DNA of 64,000 nt from Ilyomonas sp965219515 (GTDB taxonomy: Bacteria; Bacteroidota; Bacteroidia; Chitinophagales; Chitinophagaceae). The notes below the pieces were generated by a model. It saw only the letters and a program-made list of their open reading frames with translations, did not search any database and was not told where the DNA came from. Of this stretch, positions 17,282 to 27,133 are shown one piece after another (positions within the stretch are counted from its first letter, which is position 1; every line of letters starts with the position of its first letter). The stretch is from the NCBI GenBank assembly GCA_965219515.1, contig OZ244776.1, positions 682,001 through 746,000 on the forward strand, read 5' to 3'. A program made the translations under genes and the position numbers.

Positions 17282-20200
17282 ATGTTGCCTGCCACTTACA
17301 TACGTTATCAGATTGCTTGTCTGTTATTATTTAATTTAATTGCCGGCTGCCATTCTGCAAAGAAGGAAATGCCCGCAGATACGCTGTTTCACCTGCTTTC
17401 TCCTGCACAAACAGGAATTACTTTCCGCAATGATATTGCCGATACAAAAGAGATGAACATCTTTAACTATCACAACTTTTATAATGGTGGTGGCGTGGCA
17501 ATCGGCGATATAAACAATGATGGAAAACCGGATATTTTTTTCACATCCAACCAGCATAGCAATCAATTGTTCATCAACAACGGCAACTGGCGCTTTACCG
17601 ATGCAACAGATAGCAGCGGACTAACAAGCTCTCACGAATGGCACACCGGCGCAACTATGGCTGATGTAAACGGTGACGGATGGCTTGATATTTATGTTTG
17701 CAATGCCGGTATTATGCCCGGCGACGATAACAGCAATGAGCTTTACATCAACCAGCAAAACGGTACTTTTAAAGAAGAAGCCAGACAGTATGGTTTGGAT
17801 GATAAAGGCTTATCTACACAAGCCGCTTTTTTTGATTACGATCACGATGGAGATCTTGATTGTTTTATCATCAACAACAGCAATCGTTCGGTAGAAAACT
17901 ATGGTTATGCTCCTGTTGACCGATCCATTCGTGATCTGAAAAACGGCGATCATCTTTATAAAAATGACAACGGTAAATTTAAAGATGTCAGCAAACAGGC
18001 AGGTATCTGGGGCAGCAACATTGGCTTTGGATTGGGCATTGCCGTTGGCGATCTGAACGGAGACGGATGGGATGATGTGTATATTGACAATGACTTTTTT
18101 GAGCGCGATTATTTATACATCAATCAGCAAAACGGAACGTTTGCAGATGCAGCCAATTCTGCACTGCAACACATCAGCAACGGCTCAATGGGGGTTGATG
18201 TGGCTGATTATAACAATGACGGGAAACCGGACATTTTCACATCGGAAATGTTGCCCGAAAGCGATTACCGATTAAAAACAACCATTCGTTTTGATGACTA
18301 TGATATTGAATCGGCGAAAGGCAAACTCGACTATCATCATCAGTTTACAACAAACAGTCTGCAATTGAACAACGGCGATAATTCGTTCAGCGAAGTATCG
18401 CAATTAGCGGGCGTTGATGCCACCGGCTGGAGCTGGAGCGCTTTGTTTTTCGATATGAACAATGATGGCTGGAAAGATATTTTTGTAAGCAACGGATTAT
18501 ACAAAGACCTGACCGACCAGGATTTTTTAGAATACATCAATCAGCAAAGAGCAAATAACGAAACGCCGCAACCTTCTATCACAATGGAAAGTTTGTTGCA
18601 GCAGATTCCCTCGGTTGCCATACCAAATTACGGTTTTATCAACCAGAAAAATTTGCTCTTTGCCAAACAAACGGCCGCTTTGGGATTAGACAGCAGCAGC
18701 TTTAGCAGCGGCGCTGCTTATGCCGATCTGGATGGCGACGGCGATCTTGATCTGATAGTGAATAACATAAACGCAGATGCTTTTGTGTATCGGAATATGA
18801 CAAGCGAAAAACATCATTCGCATTACCTGACCGTTTCCCTCAAAGGCGATGGCGGCAATCGTTTTGGTTTGGGTGCAAAGGTATTTGTGTATGCCAGTCA
18901 GAACATGCAGATGCAGGAACAAATGCCTACGCGCGGTTTTCAAAGCAGTATGGAACCGGTGTTACATTTTGGTTTGGATACGGCAACCGCCGCAGACAGT
19001 ATTGTTGTGGAATGGACGAACGGAAAAAAGCAGTCGCTTGCCAACATAAAAAGTAATACATCTGTTGTGCTGTTTCAAAAAGATGCGATACAGAATGTTA
19101 TTCATCAAACTCCAAAAAAAAGAACTTTATATACCGATGTAACAGCATCTACTTTGCAGGGCAGCATCACACACCATGAAAATGAGTTTATAGATTTTGA
19201 TAATGAACGATTAATTCCCAAACTGCTTTCAACGGAAGGTCCGAAGCTGGCAAAAGCCGATATAAACGGCGATGGACGGGAAGATTTTTTTATGGGCAGC
19301 GCCTCCGGCGATACGGCAAAATTATTTATTCAGCAGTGGGATGGAACGTTTATAAATAAAAGCCAGCCGGCGTTTATCAAAGACAAATATTACGAAGATG
19401 CCGGCGCTGCTTTCTTTGATGCCGACGGCGATGGAGATGCCGATCTGATCATTGCTTCCGGGGGCAACCAAGCGCCGCAAGGCACGTATTATTCGCTTTC
19501 GCGACTGTATGTAAATGATGGCAAAGGAAATTTTACAAGAGAAATAAATTCGTTTCCGCAAGTAGCTGTGAACGCTTCCTGCGTTGCGGTTTTTGATGCA
19601 AACGGCGATGGCAGAGAAGATATTTTTATTGGCGCAAGAAGCGTTCCCGGCAGCTATGGAAAAACGCCTGCCAGTGCTTTATTAATCAATCATAATAACG
19701 GGCATTTTAGTGATGAAACAAAAACACTTGCACCCGATTTGTTGCATCTGGGAATGATAACGGCCGCCCGATGGATGAATAACAAAACTAAGGCTGATAA
19801 TAAATTAATTGTTGTTGGCGACTGGATGCCGGTTACCATTTTACAATGGAAAAATAATAAGCTTCAGATTACGGATACTATTGCAAACTCCGGCGGCTGG
19901 TGGAACTCATTACAGATTGCTGATGTAAATGCAGACGGCTTTCCCGATTTTATTGCCGGTAATTTTGGATTAAACTCGCGTATTAAAGCTTCACCGCAAA
20001 AGCCCGCAAAACTATACGTTGGCGATTTTGACAACAACGGGCAAACCGATTGCATTCCTGTTTACTATAAAACAGACGGCAAACCTTATCCTTACAATTT
20101 GAAAAGTGATTTGCAGGCGCAGTTGCCATATCTGAAAAAACAGTTTTTGCATTTTCGCGATTACGCATCTAAAAGTATAAATGAAATTTTTTCAAAAGAA

Positions 20201-20605
20201 CAATTACAAACGGCATCGCAACTAACGGTTGCCCAATCTCAGAGCTGCGTTTTTATGAATGATGGAAAAGAAAATTTTCGTATGCAGCCATTGCCTCAAA
20301 TGGCGCAGCTTTCACCTGTTTTCGGCATACTTGTCACTGACCTGAACGATGATGGCGATACCGATTTGTTTTTAGCAGGTAACTTCTATGGTTATAAGCC
20401 GCAATCCGGCAGAATGGATGCAAGCTTTGGCGTTTCGTTTATGCAAAATAAGCAGCATAAGCTTGATTATCTTTCTCCATCGCTAAGCGGTTTGTTTATA
20501 CATGGCGAAGCAAGAGATATTTTGGAAATCGAAACAGTAAAAAAAAATACTCTTATCATTGTTGCCATGAACAATGCGCCGCTGAAAGTATTTCGAAGAA
20601 AATAA
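17282..20605 (+). CDS. FG-GAP/VCBS repeat lipoprotein with ASPIC/UnbV domain (CRTAC1-like)
   Basis: This very large exported protein (1107 residues) has a lipoprotein signal (LIAGCHSAK). Two runs of FG-GAP/VCBS beta-propeller repeats carry the calcium-binding D-x-D/N-x-D-G pattern, seen in DINNDGKPDIFF, DVNGDGWLDIYV, DLDGDGDLDLIV and DINGDGREDFFM. Between the runs (about 545-625) is an ASPIC/UnbV domain (LKGDGGNRFGLGAKVFVYA ... RGFQSSMEPVLHFGLD). I start at the ATG at 17282, which gives a proper signal sequence; the ATG at 17216 adds 22 residues. Related proteins in Bacteroidota are cell-surface glycan or adhesion factors. It is 45 bp before a GMC oxidoreductase gene and likely co-transcribed with it. 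Confidence 0.9.
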   Translation: MLPATYIRYQIACLLLFNLIAGCHSAKKEMPADTLFHLLSPAQTGITFRNDIADTKEMNIFNYHNFYNGGGVAIGDINNDGKPDIFFTSNQHSNQLFINNGNWRFTDATDSSGLTSSHEWHTGATMADVNGDGWLDIYVCNAGIMPGDDNSNELYINQQNGTFKEEARQYGLDDKGLSTQAAFFDYDHDGDLDCFIINNSNRSVENYGYAPVDRSIRDLKNGDHLYKNDNGKFKDVSKQAGIWGSNIGFGLGIAVGDLNGDGWDDVYIDNDFFERDYLYINQQNGTFADAANSALQHISNGSMGVDVADYNNDGKPDIFTSEMLPESDYRLKTTIRFDDYDIESAKGKLDYHHQFTTNSLQLNNGDNSFSEVSQLAGVDATGWSWSALFFDMNNDGWKDIFVSNGLYKDLTDQDFLEYINQQRANNETPQPSITMESLLQQIPSVAIPNYGFINQKNLLFAKQTAALGLDSSSFSSGAAYADLDGDGDLDLIVNNINADAFVYRNMTSEKHHSHYLTVSLKGDGGNRFGLGAKVFVYASQNMQMQEQMPTRGFQSSMEPVLHFGLDTATAADSIVVEWTNGKKQSLANIKSNTSVVLFQKDAIQNVIHQTPKKRTLYTDVTASTLQGSITHHENEFIDFDNERLIPKLLSTEGPKLAKADINGDGREDFFMGSASGDTAKLFIQQWDGTFINKSQPAFIKDKYYEDAGAAFFDADGDGDADLIIASGGNQAPQGTYYSLSRLYVNDGKGNFTREINSFPQVAVNASCVAVFDANGDGREDIFIGARSVPGSYGKTPASALLINHNNGHFSDETKTLAPDLLHLGMITAARWMNNKTKADNKLIVVGDWMPVTILQWKNNKLQITDTIANSGGWWNSLQIADVNADGFPDFIAGNFGLNSRIKASPQKPAKLYVGDFDNNGQTDCIPVYYKTDGKPYPYNLKSDLQAQLPYLKKQFLHFRDYASKSINEIFSKEQLQTASQLTVAQSQSCVFMNDGKENFRMQPLPQMAQLSPVFGILVTDLNDDGDTDLFLAGNFYGYKPQSGRMDASFGVSFMQNKQHKLDYLSPSLSGLFIHGEARDILEIETVKKNTLIIVAMNNAPLKVFRRK

Positions 20606-20650
20606 CCTGAGTTTTACCATTACATTTGAATTTTATAAAACATACTTTTT

Positions 20651-22372
20651 ATGCCGGGCGATTCTTCTCGCGTTTATATCAATACAAAAGGAAAAGAACA
20701 ACATACCTACGATGCCATTGTTATCGGCAGCGGCATCAGCGGCGGCTGGGCAGCTAAAGAACTTTGCGATCGCGGACTAACCGTGTTGATGATTGAGCGT
20801 GGGAGAAATGTTGTTCATCTTAGAGATTATCCTACGGCAACCAAAGCGCCCTGGGAATTTGCGCACCGGGGAGAAATGCCGCTCGCTGTTACAAATGAAA
20901 ATCCGGTGGTAAGCCGGTGCTATGCTTTTGGCGAAGCCACACAGCATTTTTTTGTAAAAGATACCGAGCATCCGTACATTCAGGAAAAGCCATACGACTG
21001 GATCAGAGGCTATCAGGTAGGCGGCAAATCTTTGCTGTGGGCAAGGCAAACACAGCGATGGAGCAAATACGATTTTGAAGGCCCTGCCCGCGACGGCTTT
21101 GCGGTTGATTGGCCCATACGTTATGATGATCTTGCGCATTGGTATTCGCACGTAGAAACATTTGCCGGCATCAGCGGAAACCGGGATGGCGTAGATACGT
21201 TGCCCGATGGTGAGTTTTTACCTGCCTGGGAGATGAACTCGGTTGAGAAAGACATTACCCAAAAAATAAAATCGAAATACAATGACCGGTATGTGGTGCA
21301 GGGGCGTTGCGCTCATCTTACGCAGCCGCAACAGATTCATATTGCGCAGGGACGCAATCAATGCCAGGCAAGAAGCTTGTGTGAGCGCGGCTGCCCGTTC
21401 GGCGGCTATTTCAGTTCCAATGCATCAACCATTCCGTGGGCTTTGCAAACGGGCAATCTTACCCTGCAAACCGACAGCGTAGTTCATTCTCTCATTTATG
21501 ATGATGCAAAAGGAAAAGCAACCGGCGTGCGCGTGATTGATGCAAATACAAATCAACCATCGGAATACTTTGCCTCCGTTATTTTTGTGAATGCCGCTTG
21601 TCTTAACACCAATTTAATCTTGCTCAATTCTGTTTCTCCGCGCTTTCCCAACGGGTTTGGCAACGACAATAATTTGTTGGGTAAATATGTGGCGTTTCAT
21701 AATTACCGCGGCACATTGAATGCGTTTTACGACGGACCGGCAGACAAGTATTATGTAGGCCGACGACCAACCCAGCCCATGATGCCCAACTTTCGCAATG
21801 TTCATAAACAGGAAACCGATTTTTTACGGGGTTATATGGTTTTTTTTGGGGCAGGCAGAGGTCGCGCGGCGGCAGACGGCATTGGCGGTGCGTATAAAGA
21901 TGCCATTGCCGAAGCGGGCGACTGGCATGTAAGCGTTATGATGCAGGGAGAAACCATACCGAAGGAAACAAATCATGTGCGGTTAAGTCCGGATAAAAAA
22001 GATGCGTGGGGCATTCCGCAACTGATAGCATCGGTTGACTATGATGACAATGATGTAAAAAGCATGAACGATTTTTTAACCGTTGCCGCTGATATGTTTG
22101 ATAAGGCAGGTTGTAAAAACATTCTGCAAAACGACAGCAAACAGGCGCCGGGACTGGACATACATGAAATGGGCGGATGCCGGATGGGAAAAGATCCGAA
22201 AACTTCTTTACTAAACGCCCATAATCAGTTTCACAATGGCAGGAATGTATTTGTAACCGATGGCGCCTGCATGACAAGCACAGGCACGCAAAATCCGTCT
22301 CTTACATTTATGGCGCTAACGGCCCGCGCGGCAAACTATGCAGCAGATGAATTGAAAAAAGGAAATATCTGA
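20651..22372 (+). CDS. GMC-family FAD oxidoreductase
   Basis: The 573-residue flavoprotein has the dinucleotide-binding motif VIGSGISGGWAAKEL near residue 25 and the C-terminal GMC block with GGCRMGKDPKTS and TGTQNPSLTFMALTARAA. A cysteine cluster (NQCQARSLCERGCPFGGY, about 238-255) is typical of the gluconate/glucose-side-chain dehydrogenase branch found in Bacteroidota. It probably oxidises a sugar or polyol alcohol group. No cytochrome or gluconate dehydrogenase subunit 3 gene is next to it, so the electron acceptor is unknown. No Tat or Sec signal is evident. It converges with the D-galactonate operon, which suggests, but does not prove, a role in hexose oxidation. Confidence 0.9.
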   Translation: MPGDSSRVYINTKGKEQHTYDAIVIGSGISGGWAAKELCDRGLTVLMIERGRNVVHLRDYPTATKAPWEFAHRGEMPLAVTNENPVVSRCYAFGEATQHFFVKDTEHPYIQEKPYDWIRGYQVGGKSLLWARQTQRWSKYDFEGPARDGFAVDWPIRYDDLAHWYSHVETFAGISGNRDGVDTLPDGEFLPAWEMNSVEKDITQKIKSKYNDRYVVQGRCAHLTQPQQIHIAQGRNQCQARSLCERGCPFGGYFSSNASTIPWALQTGNLTLQTDSVVHSLIYDDAKGKATGVRVIDANTNQPSEYFASVIFVNAACLNTNLILLNSVSPRFPNGFGNDNNLLGKYVAFHNYRGTLNAFYDGPADKYYVGRRPTQPMMPNFRNVHKQETDFLRGYMVFFGAGRGRAAADGIGGAYKDAIAEAGDWHVSVMMQGETIPKETNHVRLSPDKKDAWGIPQLIASVDYDDNDVKSMNDFLTVAADMFDKAGCKNILQNDSKQAPGLDIHEMGGCRMGKDPKTSLLNAHNQFHNGRNVFVTDGACMTSTGTQNPSLTFMALTARAANYAADELKKGNI

Positions 22373-22510
22373 TCAACGTATTCCAAAACAATCAATGTTT
22401 TTTCTTGCCGTTTTGGCTTTGATTAAAACGATACGGATATGGAACCAATTATCAAAAAATGCATCCGTATTTCAAAACGCAAAGCGGTAATTTTAAAATG
22501 GCTGTTACGT

Positions 22511-23548
22511 TTATCTTACCTTCACTCTCAGCACCCAATCGTCTGCCGTAATATACAAAGTATCTTTCGTTGCGCTAAACGAACAATTGGACGTTACCCG
22601 GTTATAAATTTTTATCAGTGCGATGCGCCTGCCTGCCGGAGTAATGACATTAATACCATCGGGGCCGGCACCAAACAAGTTGCCATGCTTATCTGTTTTC
22701 ATGCCGTCCGGTCCCTGCTTTTGCGTTGCAGCTTTTTTTAATGGCAATGCGTTTAACAAAATGCCTCCGCTCATGATATTGCCATTTTTATCAAGCCGGT
22801 AAGCATACCAGGCAGGCTTATATTCATCGCTGCTGGCAATGTATAGCGTTGTTTCGTCGGGCGAAAGCGCAATGCCGTTAGGTCGTGGAATCGAATCAAT
22901 CAGCAACGATAATTTACCGTCTGTATGTATCTTATAAACGCCTTCAAAACGCATGTCCCTTGCCGTATCGTTTTCACCATTTGGCAAACCATACACCGGA
23001 TCGGTAAAGTAAATATTGTTTTTACTGTCGGTAATTAAATCATTCGGACTATTAAAGCGTTTACCTTGATACGTTGAAGCCAAGGCTGTAAAGTCGGGTT
23101 GCGGAGCGTTTGTCGGGGCATTCATTCTGGCTACCTGCCGGTTGCCGGACTGACAAAGCAATAGTGCGTTATTAGTATCCAAAGACAGTCCGTTCGAGCC
23201 GATTTCACCCGTTGCGCCTGCTTTACCAGTATAGCCGGAAGGCGTTATATACAAACTTGTTGTATCGCCGTTTTTCCATTGAAAAATTTTATTTTCCGGC
23301 ACATCGGAAAACAACAATATGTTTTTTTCAGCAATCCATAAAGGACCTTCTGCCCAGTTAAAATTTTTGCCGATTACTTCAATGGCTGCCTGTTTGTCAA
23401 TTGCTTCTGCGGCGCTGCTATCAAACCATTCTATTGTTCCGATAGTACTGTCTGCCGGCGTTTCTTGTTCATCGGATTCTGAACTGGTTTCAGTATTACA
23501 ACCGTAAAAAAATACAAACAACAGCAAAAAAAGCAGTAATATTTTCAT
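22511..23548 (-). CDS. SMP-30/gluconolactonase-like lipoprotein
   Basis: The 345-residue protein begins with a lipoprotein signal (LLFVFFYGCNTETSS). The body is a six-bladed SMP-30/gluconolactonase propeller: FNWAEGPLWIAEKNILLFSD, the metal-site stretch RFNSPNDLITDSKNNIYFTDP, and RPNGIALSPDETTLY. Such enzymes hydrolyse aldonolactones with a divalent metal. It is the last gene of the galactonate operon, so a periplasmic galactono-lactonase feeding galactonate to the MFS importer is the natural inference. The substrate is not proven by sequence. Confidence 0.88.
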   Translation of the reverse strand: MKILLLFLLLFVFFYGCNTETSSESDEQETPADSTIGTIEWFDSSAAEAIDKQAAIEVIGKNFNWAEGPLWIAEKNILLFSDVPENKIFQWKNGDTTSLYITPSGYTGKAGATGEIGSNGLSLDTNNALLLCQSGNRQVARMNAPTNAPQPDFTALASTYQGKRFNSPNDLITDSKNNIYFTDPVYGLPNGENDTARDMRFEGVYKIHTDGKLSLLIDSIPRPNGIALSPDETTLYIASSDEYKPAWYAYRLDKNGNIMSGGILLNALPLKKAATQKQGPDGMKTDKHGNLFGAGPDGINVITPAGRRIALIKIYNRVTSNCSFSATKDTLYITADDWVLRVKVR

Positions 23549-23612
23549 TGATATTAACTTTTAAGAATAATGATTTAATGATGATGATTGATACCTGTTT
23601 TGTCAAAAAATA

Positions 23613-24557
23613 TTATTGCAGCTGCATTTGAAAAAACATTTTACACTGTCCGTTTATCAATGCCTCATCAGCATCTATGCACCTGATTTCGCTTACTTTC
23701 AAAACATCCAACGCGTGTTTGTACAAATTTGTGAAAACACCTGTCGCCACAAGTGTTAGAGAGTTATATTTTTTTATCAGAAGCTCTCTTAGTTCACTGC
23801 CAATCAGCAGACCGCTCAGATAATGATAATTTTGTTTTGCCGAATGATAATCAAACAGCCGGAATGTTCTTACATGAAAAATGCTGTTCAGCAGATTGCT
23901 GTCTGCCGCATCCGTAACGCCCTTTGTAAAATAGTATAAATGTTCTTCTTTGTTAACTTCAACAGAAGACTGCAGTATGCTTTTGGTTGATAATAAATTG
24001 AACAATTCACCGGTCAGATATGTTTTGAAATCTGTTGCCCTTCCATCTTTTACAACAATATGTTTTGCATGAGTGCCTGGCATAATAATGAGTTTTTCAC
24101 CTGGATCGGGCGTAAAGCTGCAACCGATTAGTTTTGTTTCCTCGCCGCGCATTACATCATCATTTGTTTTTACCCCTGATATGAACAGAACAGGATGCGG
24201 AAATTCCTGCGTTGCCATTATTTTGTGCGTTAATAAATCAGAGCCATCAATCTGAAAAGGCAGTTGCCTGTATGGTAAATTCATCATGCCAATGCCCGAA
24301 GAAGCCATACCGGATATAACAATGCCTGTATTTGCTAAAGAGCGATTGCATTTCTGCTCTAATTTTAATATGCCATCTGCAATAATATTTCTATAAAAAG
24401 AAAATCTTTCTGCCGGTTGATTTTTTTTCCATTCATCAAAAACGGCAGCAATGCCCTGCTCCGTTTTGATTTCTCCGAACACAACCTTTGTGTCTGCGTT
24501 TATCAAACGCAATCGAAACGCAGAAGTACCCCAGTCGCAACTGATAAAACTAATCAT
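23613..24557 (-). CDS. dgoK: 2-dehydro-3-deoxygalactonokinase
   Basis: DgoK phosphorylates 2-keto-3-deoxygalactonate to the 6-phosphate with ATP, the second step of D-galactonate breakdown. The 314-residue length fits the family. SCDWGTSAFRLRLINADTKV at the N-terminus is the first phosphate-binding loop, and MPGTHAKHIVVKDGRATDFKT (internal) plus YLTGELFNLLS are family landmarks. It sits in a minus-strand operon after the MFS gene (51-bp gap) and before the lactonase-like gene (64-bp gap), with the dehydratase and aldolase of the same route upstream. Confidence 0.93.
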   Translation of the reverse strand: MISFISCDWGTSAFRLRLINADTKVVFGEIKTEQGIAAVFDEWKKNQPAERFSFYRNIIADGILKLEQKCNRSLANTGIVISGMASSGIGMMNLPYRQLPFQIDGSDLLTHKIMATQEFPHPVLFISGVKTNDDVMRGEETKLIGCSFTPDPGEKLIIMPGTHAKHIVVKDGRATDFKTYLTGELFNLLSTKSILQSSVEVNKEEHLYYFTKGVTDAADSNLLNSIFHVRTFRLFDYHSAKQNYHYLSGLLIGSELRELLIKKYNSLTLVATGVFTNLYKHALDVLKVSEIRCIDADEALINGQCKMFFQMQLQ

Positions 24558-24608
24558 GTAATGTATTCGTTTATTTGTTTGCTGCTGTTTACAACGAATG
24601 TTTTGGCA

Positions 24609-25937
24609 TCATATCTCAGTCGGTAACATTTCCTTGGCAACTGTTTCAATCCGTTCTATTTTACCAACCAGAAAGAGGTAACACAATGCGCCCGCCAACC
24701 CAATGGCCGCAATTAATGAGATGGCGGGTGCAAAGCTGCCGCCGCTTACCAGGTAGCCAATAATCAACGGCGTAAACACAGCGCTTAACCCGCCGATAAA
24801 ATTGAACACGCCACCCGTTAAACCCACTAAGTGTTTTGGCGCAAGCGCAGAAACAAACACCCATGTAATAGATGCCAGTCCGTTACCAAAAAAAGAAAGA
24901 CACATAAAAAAGATTATGAGCGAAGGACTGCTTACATAATTCGCCCCAACTATGGACACACTTAACAGCAAACCAGTAATGACAGGCGTTTTGCGCGCAA
25001 TGCCGGCGCTAACATTTTTCTTCATCATATAATCTGATAAAAAGCCCGACAACAGAATGCCTGCAAAGGCAGCAAGAAAAGGCGCCGAGGCTAAAAAACC
25101 AGATTGCAGAAATGAGATGCCGCGATACTTTACCAGGTAGGTAGGAAACCAGGTAAGAAAAAACCACATGGTTGCATTTACGGCAAACTGACCCAGATAA
25201 ATGCCCCATAGTTTTTTATGGCGTATCACTTCTAACAGGTTGCGCCATTGAAATGCGCGTTTTTCGTTGCTGTATTCACTTTTGTTAACTATGCCGCCGC
25301 CTCTTTCTATGTATAATAACTCAGCTTCATTAACGCGCTTATGAGCTTCGGGATTGCGGTAAAAAAAATACCAGCCGATGCCCCAGAATATGCCAATAAT
25401 GCCCGTAATCACAAATAATCCTTTCCATCCGGCATAATGCTCAAGCAAGGTTAATACAGGCGCCAGAAAAGCCAGTCCGATGAATTGTCCTGATGTATAA
25501 ACAGCAATGGCAGTAGCCCTTTCGTTATCGGGAAACCAGTTTGTAACAATCCGGTTGTTGGCAGGGTAAGAAGGCGCTTCAAAAACACCTATTGCCATGC
25601 GTAGCCCCAACAGCGCTGCAAAGCCTTTGGCAAAGCCATGCGCTACGGTAACGGCAGACCAGATAATAAGTCCGAATGCATATACAAGGCGGGGTCCGAA
25701 ATAATCTACCAGAACGCCGCCGGGAATTTGAAGCAATGCATACGTCCATCCAAACGCCGAAAAAATATAACCCAATTGAATAGAAGTGAGATGAAAATCA
25801 CGGCTTATCATAGGTGCGGCTACGGCAATGTTACTTCTGTCCATATAGTTAATCACTACATTGATGAAGATAGCCGTTAAAATGCCAAACCTTACCCGCG
25901 TAGGTTTTTGTGTAAGCGTTGTATTCATATAGTTCAA
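24609..25937 (-). CDS. MFS transporter, hexonate/hexuronate (ACS) family
   Basis: The 442-residue protein with about 12 membrane segments belongs to the anion:cation symporter branch of the major facilitator superfamily (ExuT/DgoT-like). INYMDRSNIAVAAPMI in the first helix and the loop FGPRLVYAFGLII match that branch. In this operon it should import D-galactonate with protons. Two in-frame ATGs (MNYMNTT) lie close together; either is possible. It follows dgoD by 30 bp. Confidence 0.9.
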   Translation of the reverse strand: MNYMNTTLTQKPTRVRFGILTAIFINVVINYMDRSNIAVAAPMISRDFHLTSIQLGYIFSAFGWTYALLQIPGGVLVDYFGPRLVYAFGLIIWSAVTVAHGFAKGFAALLGLRMAIGVFEAPSYPANNRIVTNWFPDNERATAIAVYTSGQFIGLAFLAPVLTLLEHYAGWKGLFVITGIIGIFWGIGWYFFYRNPEAHKRVNEAELLYIERGGGIVNKSEYSNEKRAFQWRNLLEVIRHKKLWGIYLGQFAVNATMWFFLTWFPTYLVKYRGISFLQSGFLASAPFLAAFAGILLSGFLSDYMMKKNVSAGIARKTPVITGLLLSVSIVGANYVSSPSLIIFFMCLSFFGNGLASITWVFVSALAPKHLVGLTGGVFNFIGGLSAVFTPLIIGYLVSGGSFAPAISLIAAIGLAGALCYLFLVGKIERIETVAKEMLPTEI

Positions 25938-25967
25938 ACAATATTTGGCGTAAGCAAAATATGTAAA

Positions 25968-27116
25968 TTACCATTCCGCCACGCTCCCGTCTTCATGTCG
26001 CCAGAGCGGGTTGTGCCAGTTATGTCCGGTTTCCGCCATTTTAATAACCTGTTCTTCATCTATCTCTACACCAAGCCCCGGACCCGATGGTATTTTTACA
26101 AAACCATTCTCAAAAGCAAATACGGTTTTATCGGTAAGATAATCAAGTAAATCATTTTCAGTATGATAATGAATGCCAAGACTTTGCTCCTGTATAAACG
26201 CATTGTGGCAGGTGGCATCTATCTGCAGGCTGGCGGCCAGCGCGATAGGACCTAACGGACAATGAGGCGCCGCCGCCACATCAAATGCTTCTGCCATGGA
26301 GATAATTTTTTTACACTCCGTAATGCCGCCTGCATGAGAAAGATCGGGCTGAATAATATCGGCGTAGCCATCTGTCAGCAGGCTTTTAAATTGCCACCGG
26401 CTGTACATTCTTTCTCCCGTGGCAATGGGTATGCAGGTATGCTGCGCAATGTGGCGCAGGGCTTCATTGTTTTCCGGCAGCACCGGTTCTTCAATAAACA
26501 TCGGGCGAAACGGCTCCAGCTCTTTCGCAAGTATTTTTGCCATCGGTTTGTGCACGCGCCCATGAAAGTCGACACCAATACCCAATTCGCTTCCTGCCGC
26601 TTCCCGCACCATCGCCACACGCTGTATTGCCGCATCAATTTTCTCATACGAATCAATGTACTGCAATTCTTCTGTTGCGTTCATCTTCACTGCCCTGAAA
26701 CCCGCCGCCACAGCCACTTTCGCTGCATTCGCCACATCGGCGGGCCGGTCGCCGCCTATCCAAGAATATACTTTTATGGCATCTCTCACCTTGCCGCCCA
26801 TCAACTGATAAACGGGCGCATTAAAATATTTTCCCTTTATATCCCACAACGCCTGATCAATACCGGAAATAGCACTCATTAAAACGGGGCCGCCCCGGTA
26901 AAAACCGCCCCGATACATTACGTTCCAGTGATCTTCAATGTGCATCGGGTTTTTACCAATAAGATGAACCATCATTTCTTCAACAGCAGTTTTTACCGTA
27001 GCCGCTTTGCCCTCAAGTACGGGCTCGCCCCAGCCGCAGATGCCTTCATCTGTTTCTATTTTTAAAAACAACCAGCGTGGCGGCAACAGGTACAACTTAT
27101 AACTGGTAATTTTCAT
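25968..27116 (-). CDS. dgoD: D-galactonate dehydratase
   Basis: This mandelate-racemase-type enolase-superfamily enzyme removes water from D-galactonate to give 2-keto-3-deoxygalactonate. At 382 residues it matches DgoD in length. Metal ligands are seen as D in GIGVDFHGR, E in MFIEEPVLP and E in ATGERMY. The general-base histidine is in AAPHCPLGPIALA. The N-terminal capping domain carries GICGWGEPVLEGKA. It lies 18 bp after the aldolase gene and is translated as part of the galactonate operon. Confidence 0.94.
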   Translation of the reverse strand: MKITSYKLYLLPPRWLFLKIETDEGICGWGEPVLEGKAATVKTAVEEMMVHLIGKNPMHIEDHWNVMYRGGFYRGGPVLMSAISGIDQALWDIKGKYFNAPVYQLMGGKVRDAIKVYSWIGGDRPADVANAAKVAVAAGFRAVKMNATEELQYIDSYEKIDAAIQRVAMVREAAGSELGIGVDFHGRVHKPMAKILAKELEPFRPMFIEEPVLPENNEALRHIAQHTCIPIATGERMYSRWQFKSLLTDGYADIIQPDLSHAGGITECKKIISMAEAFDVAAAPHCPLGPIALAASLQIDATCHNAFIQEQSLGIHYHTENDLLDYLTDKTVFAFENGFVKIPSGPGLGVEIDEEQVIKMAETGHNWHNPLWRHEDGSVAEW

Positions 27117-27133
27117 ACTATGATTGCTTATAG

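Noticed and set aside
26262..26882. Plus-strand frame of 206 codons opposite dgoD
   Set aside because: Antisense to a well-supported dehydratase gene, Cys/His/Arg-rich, no family.
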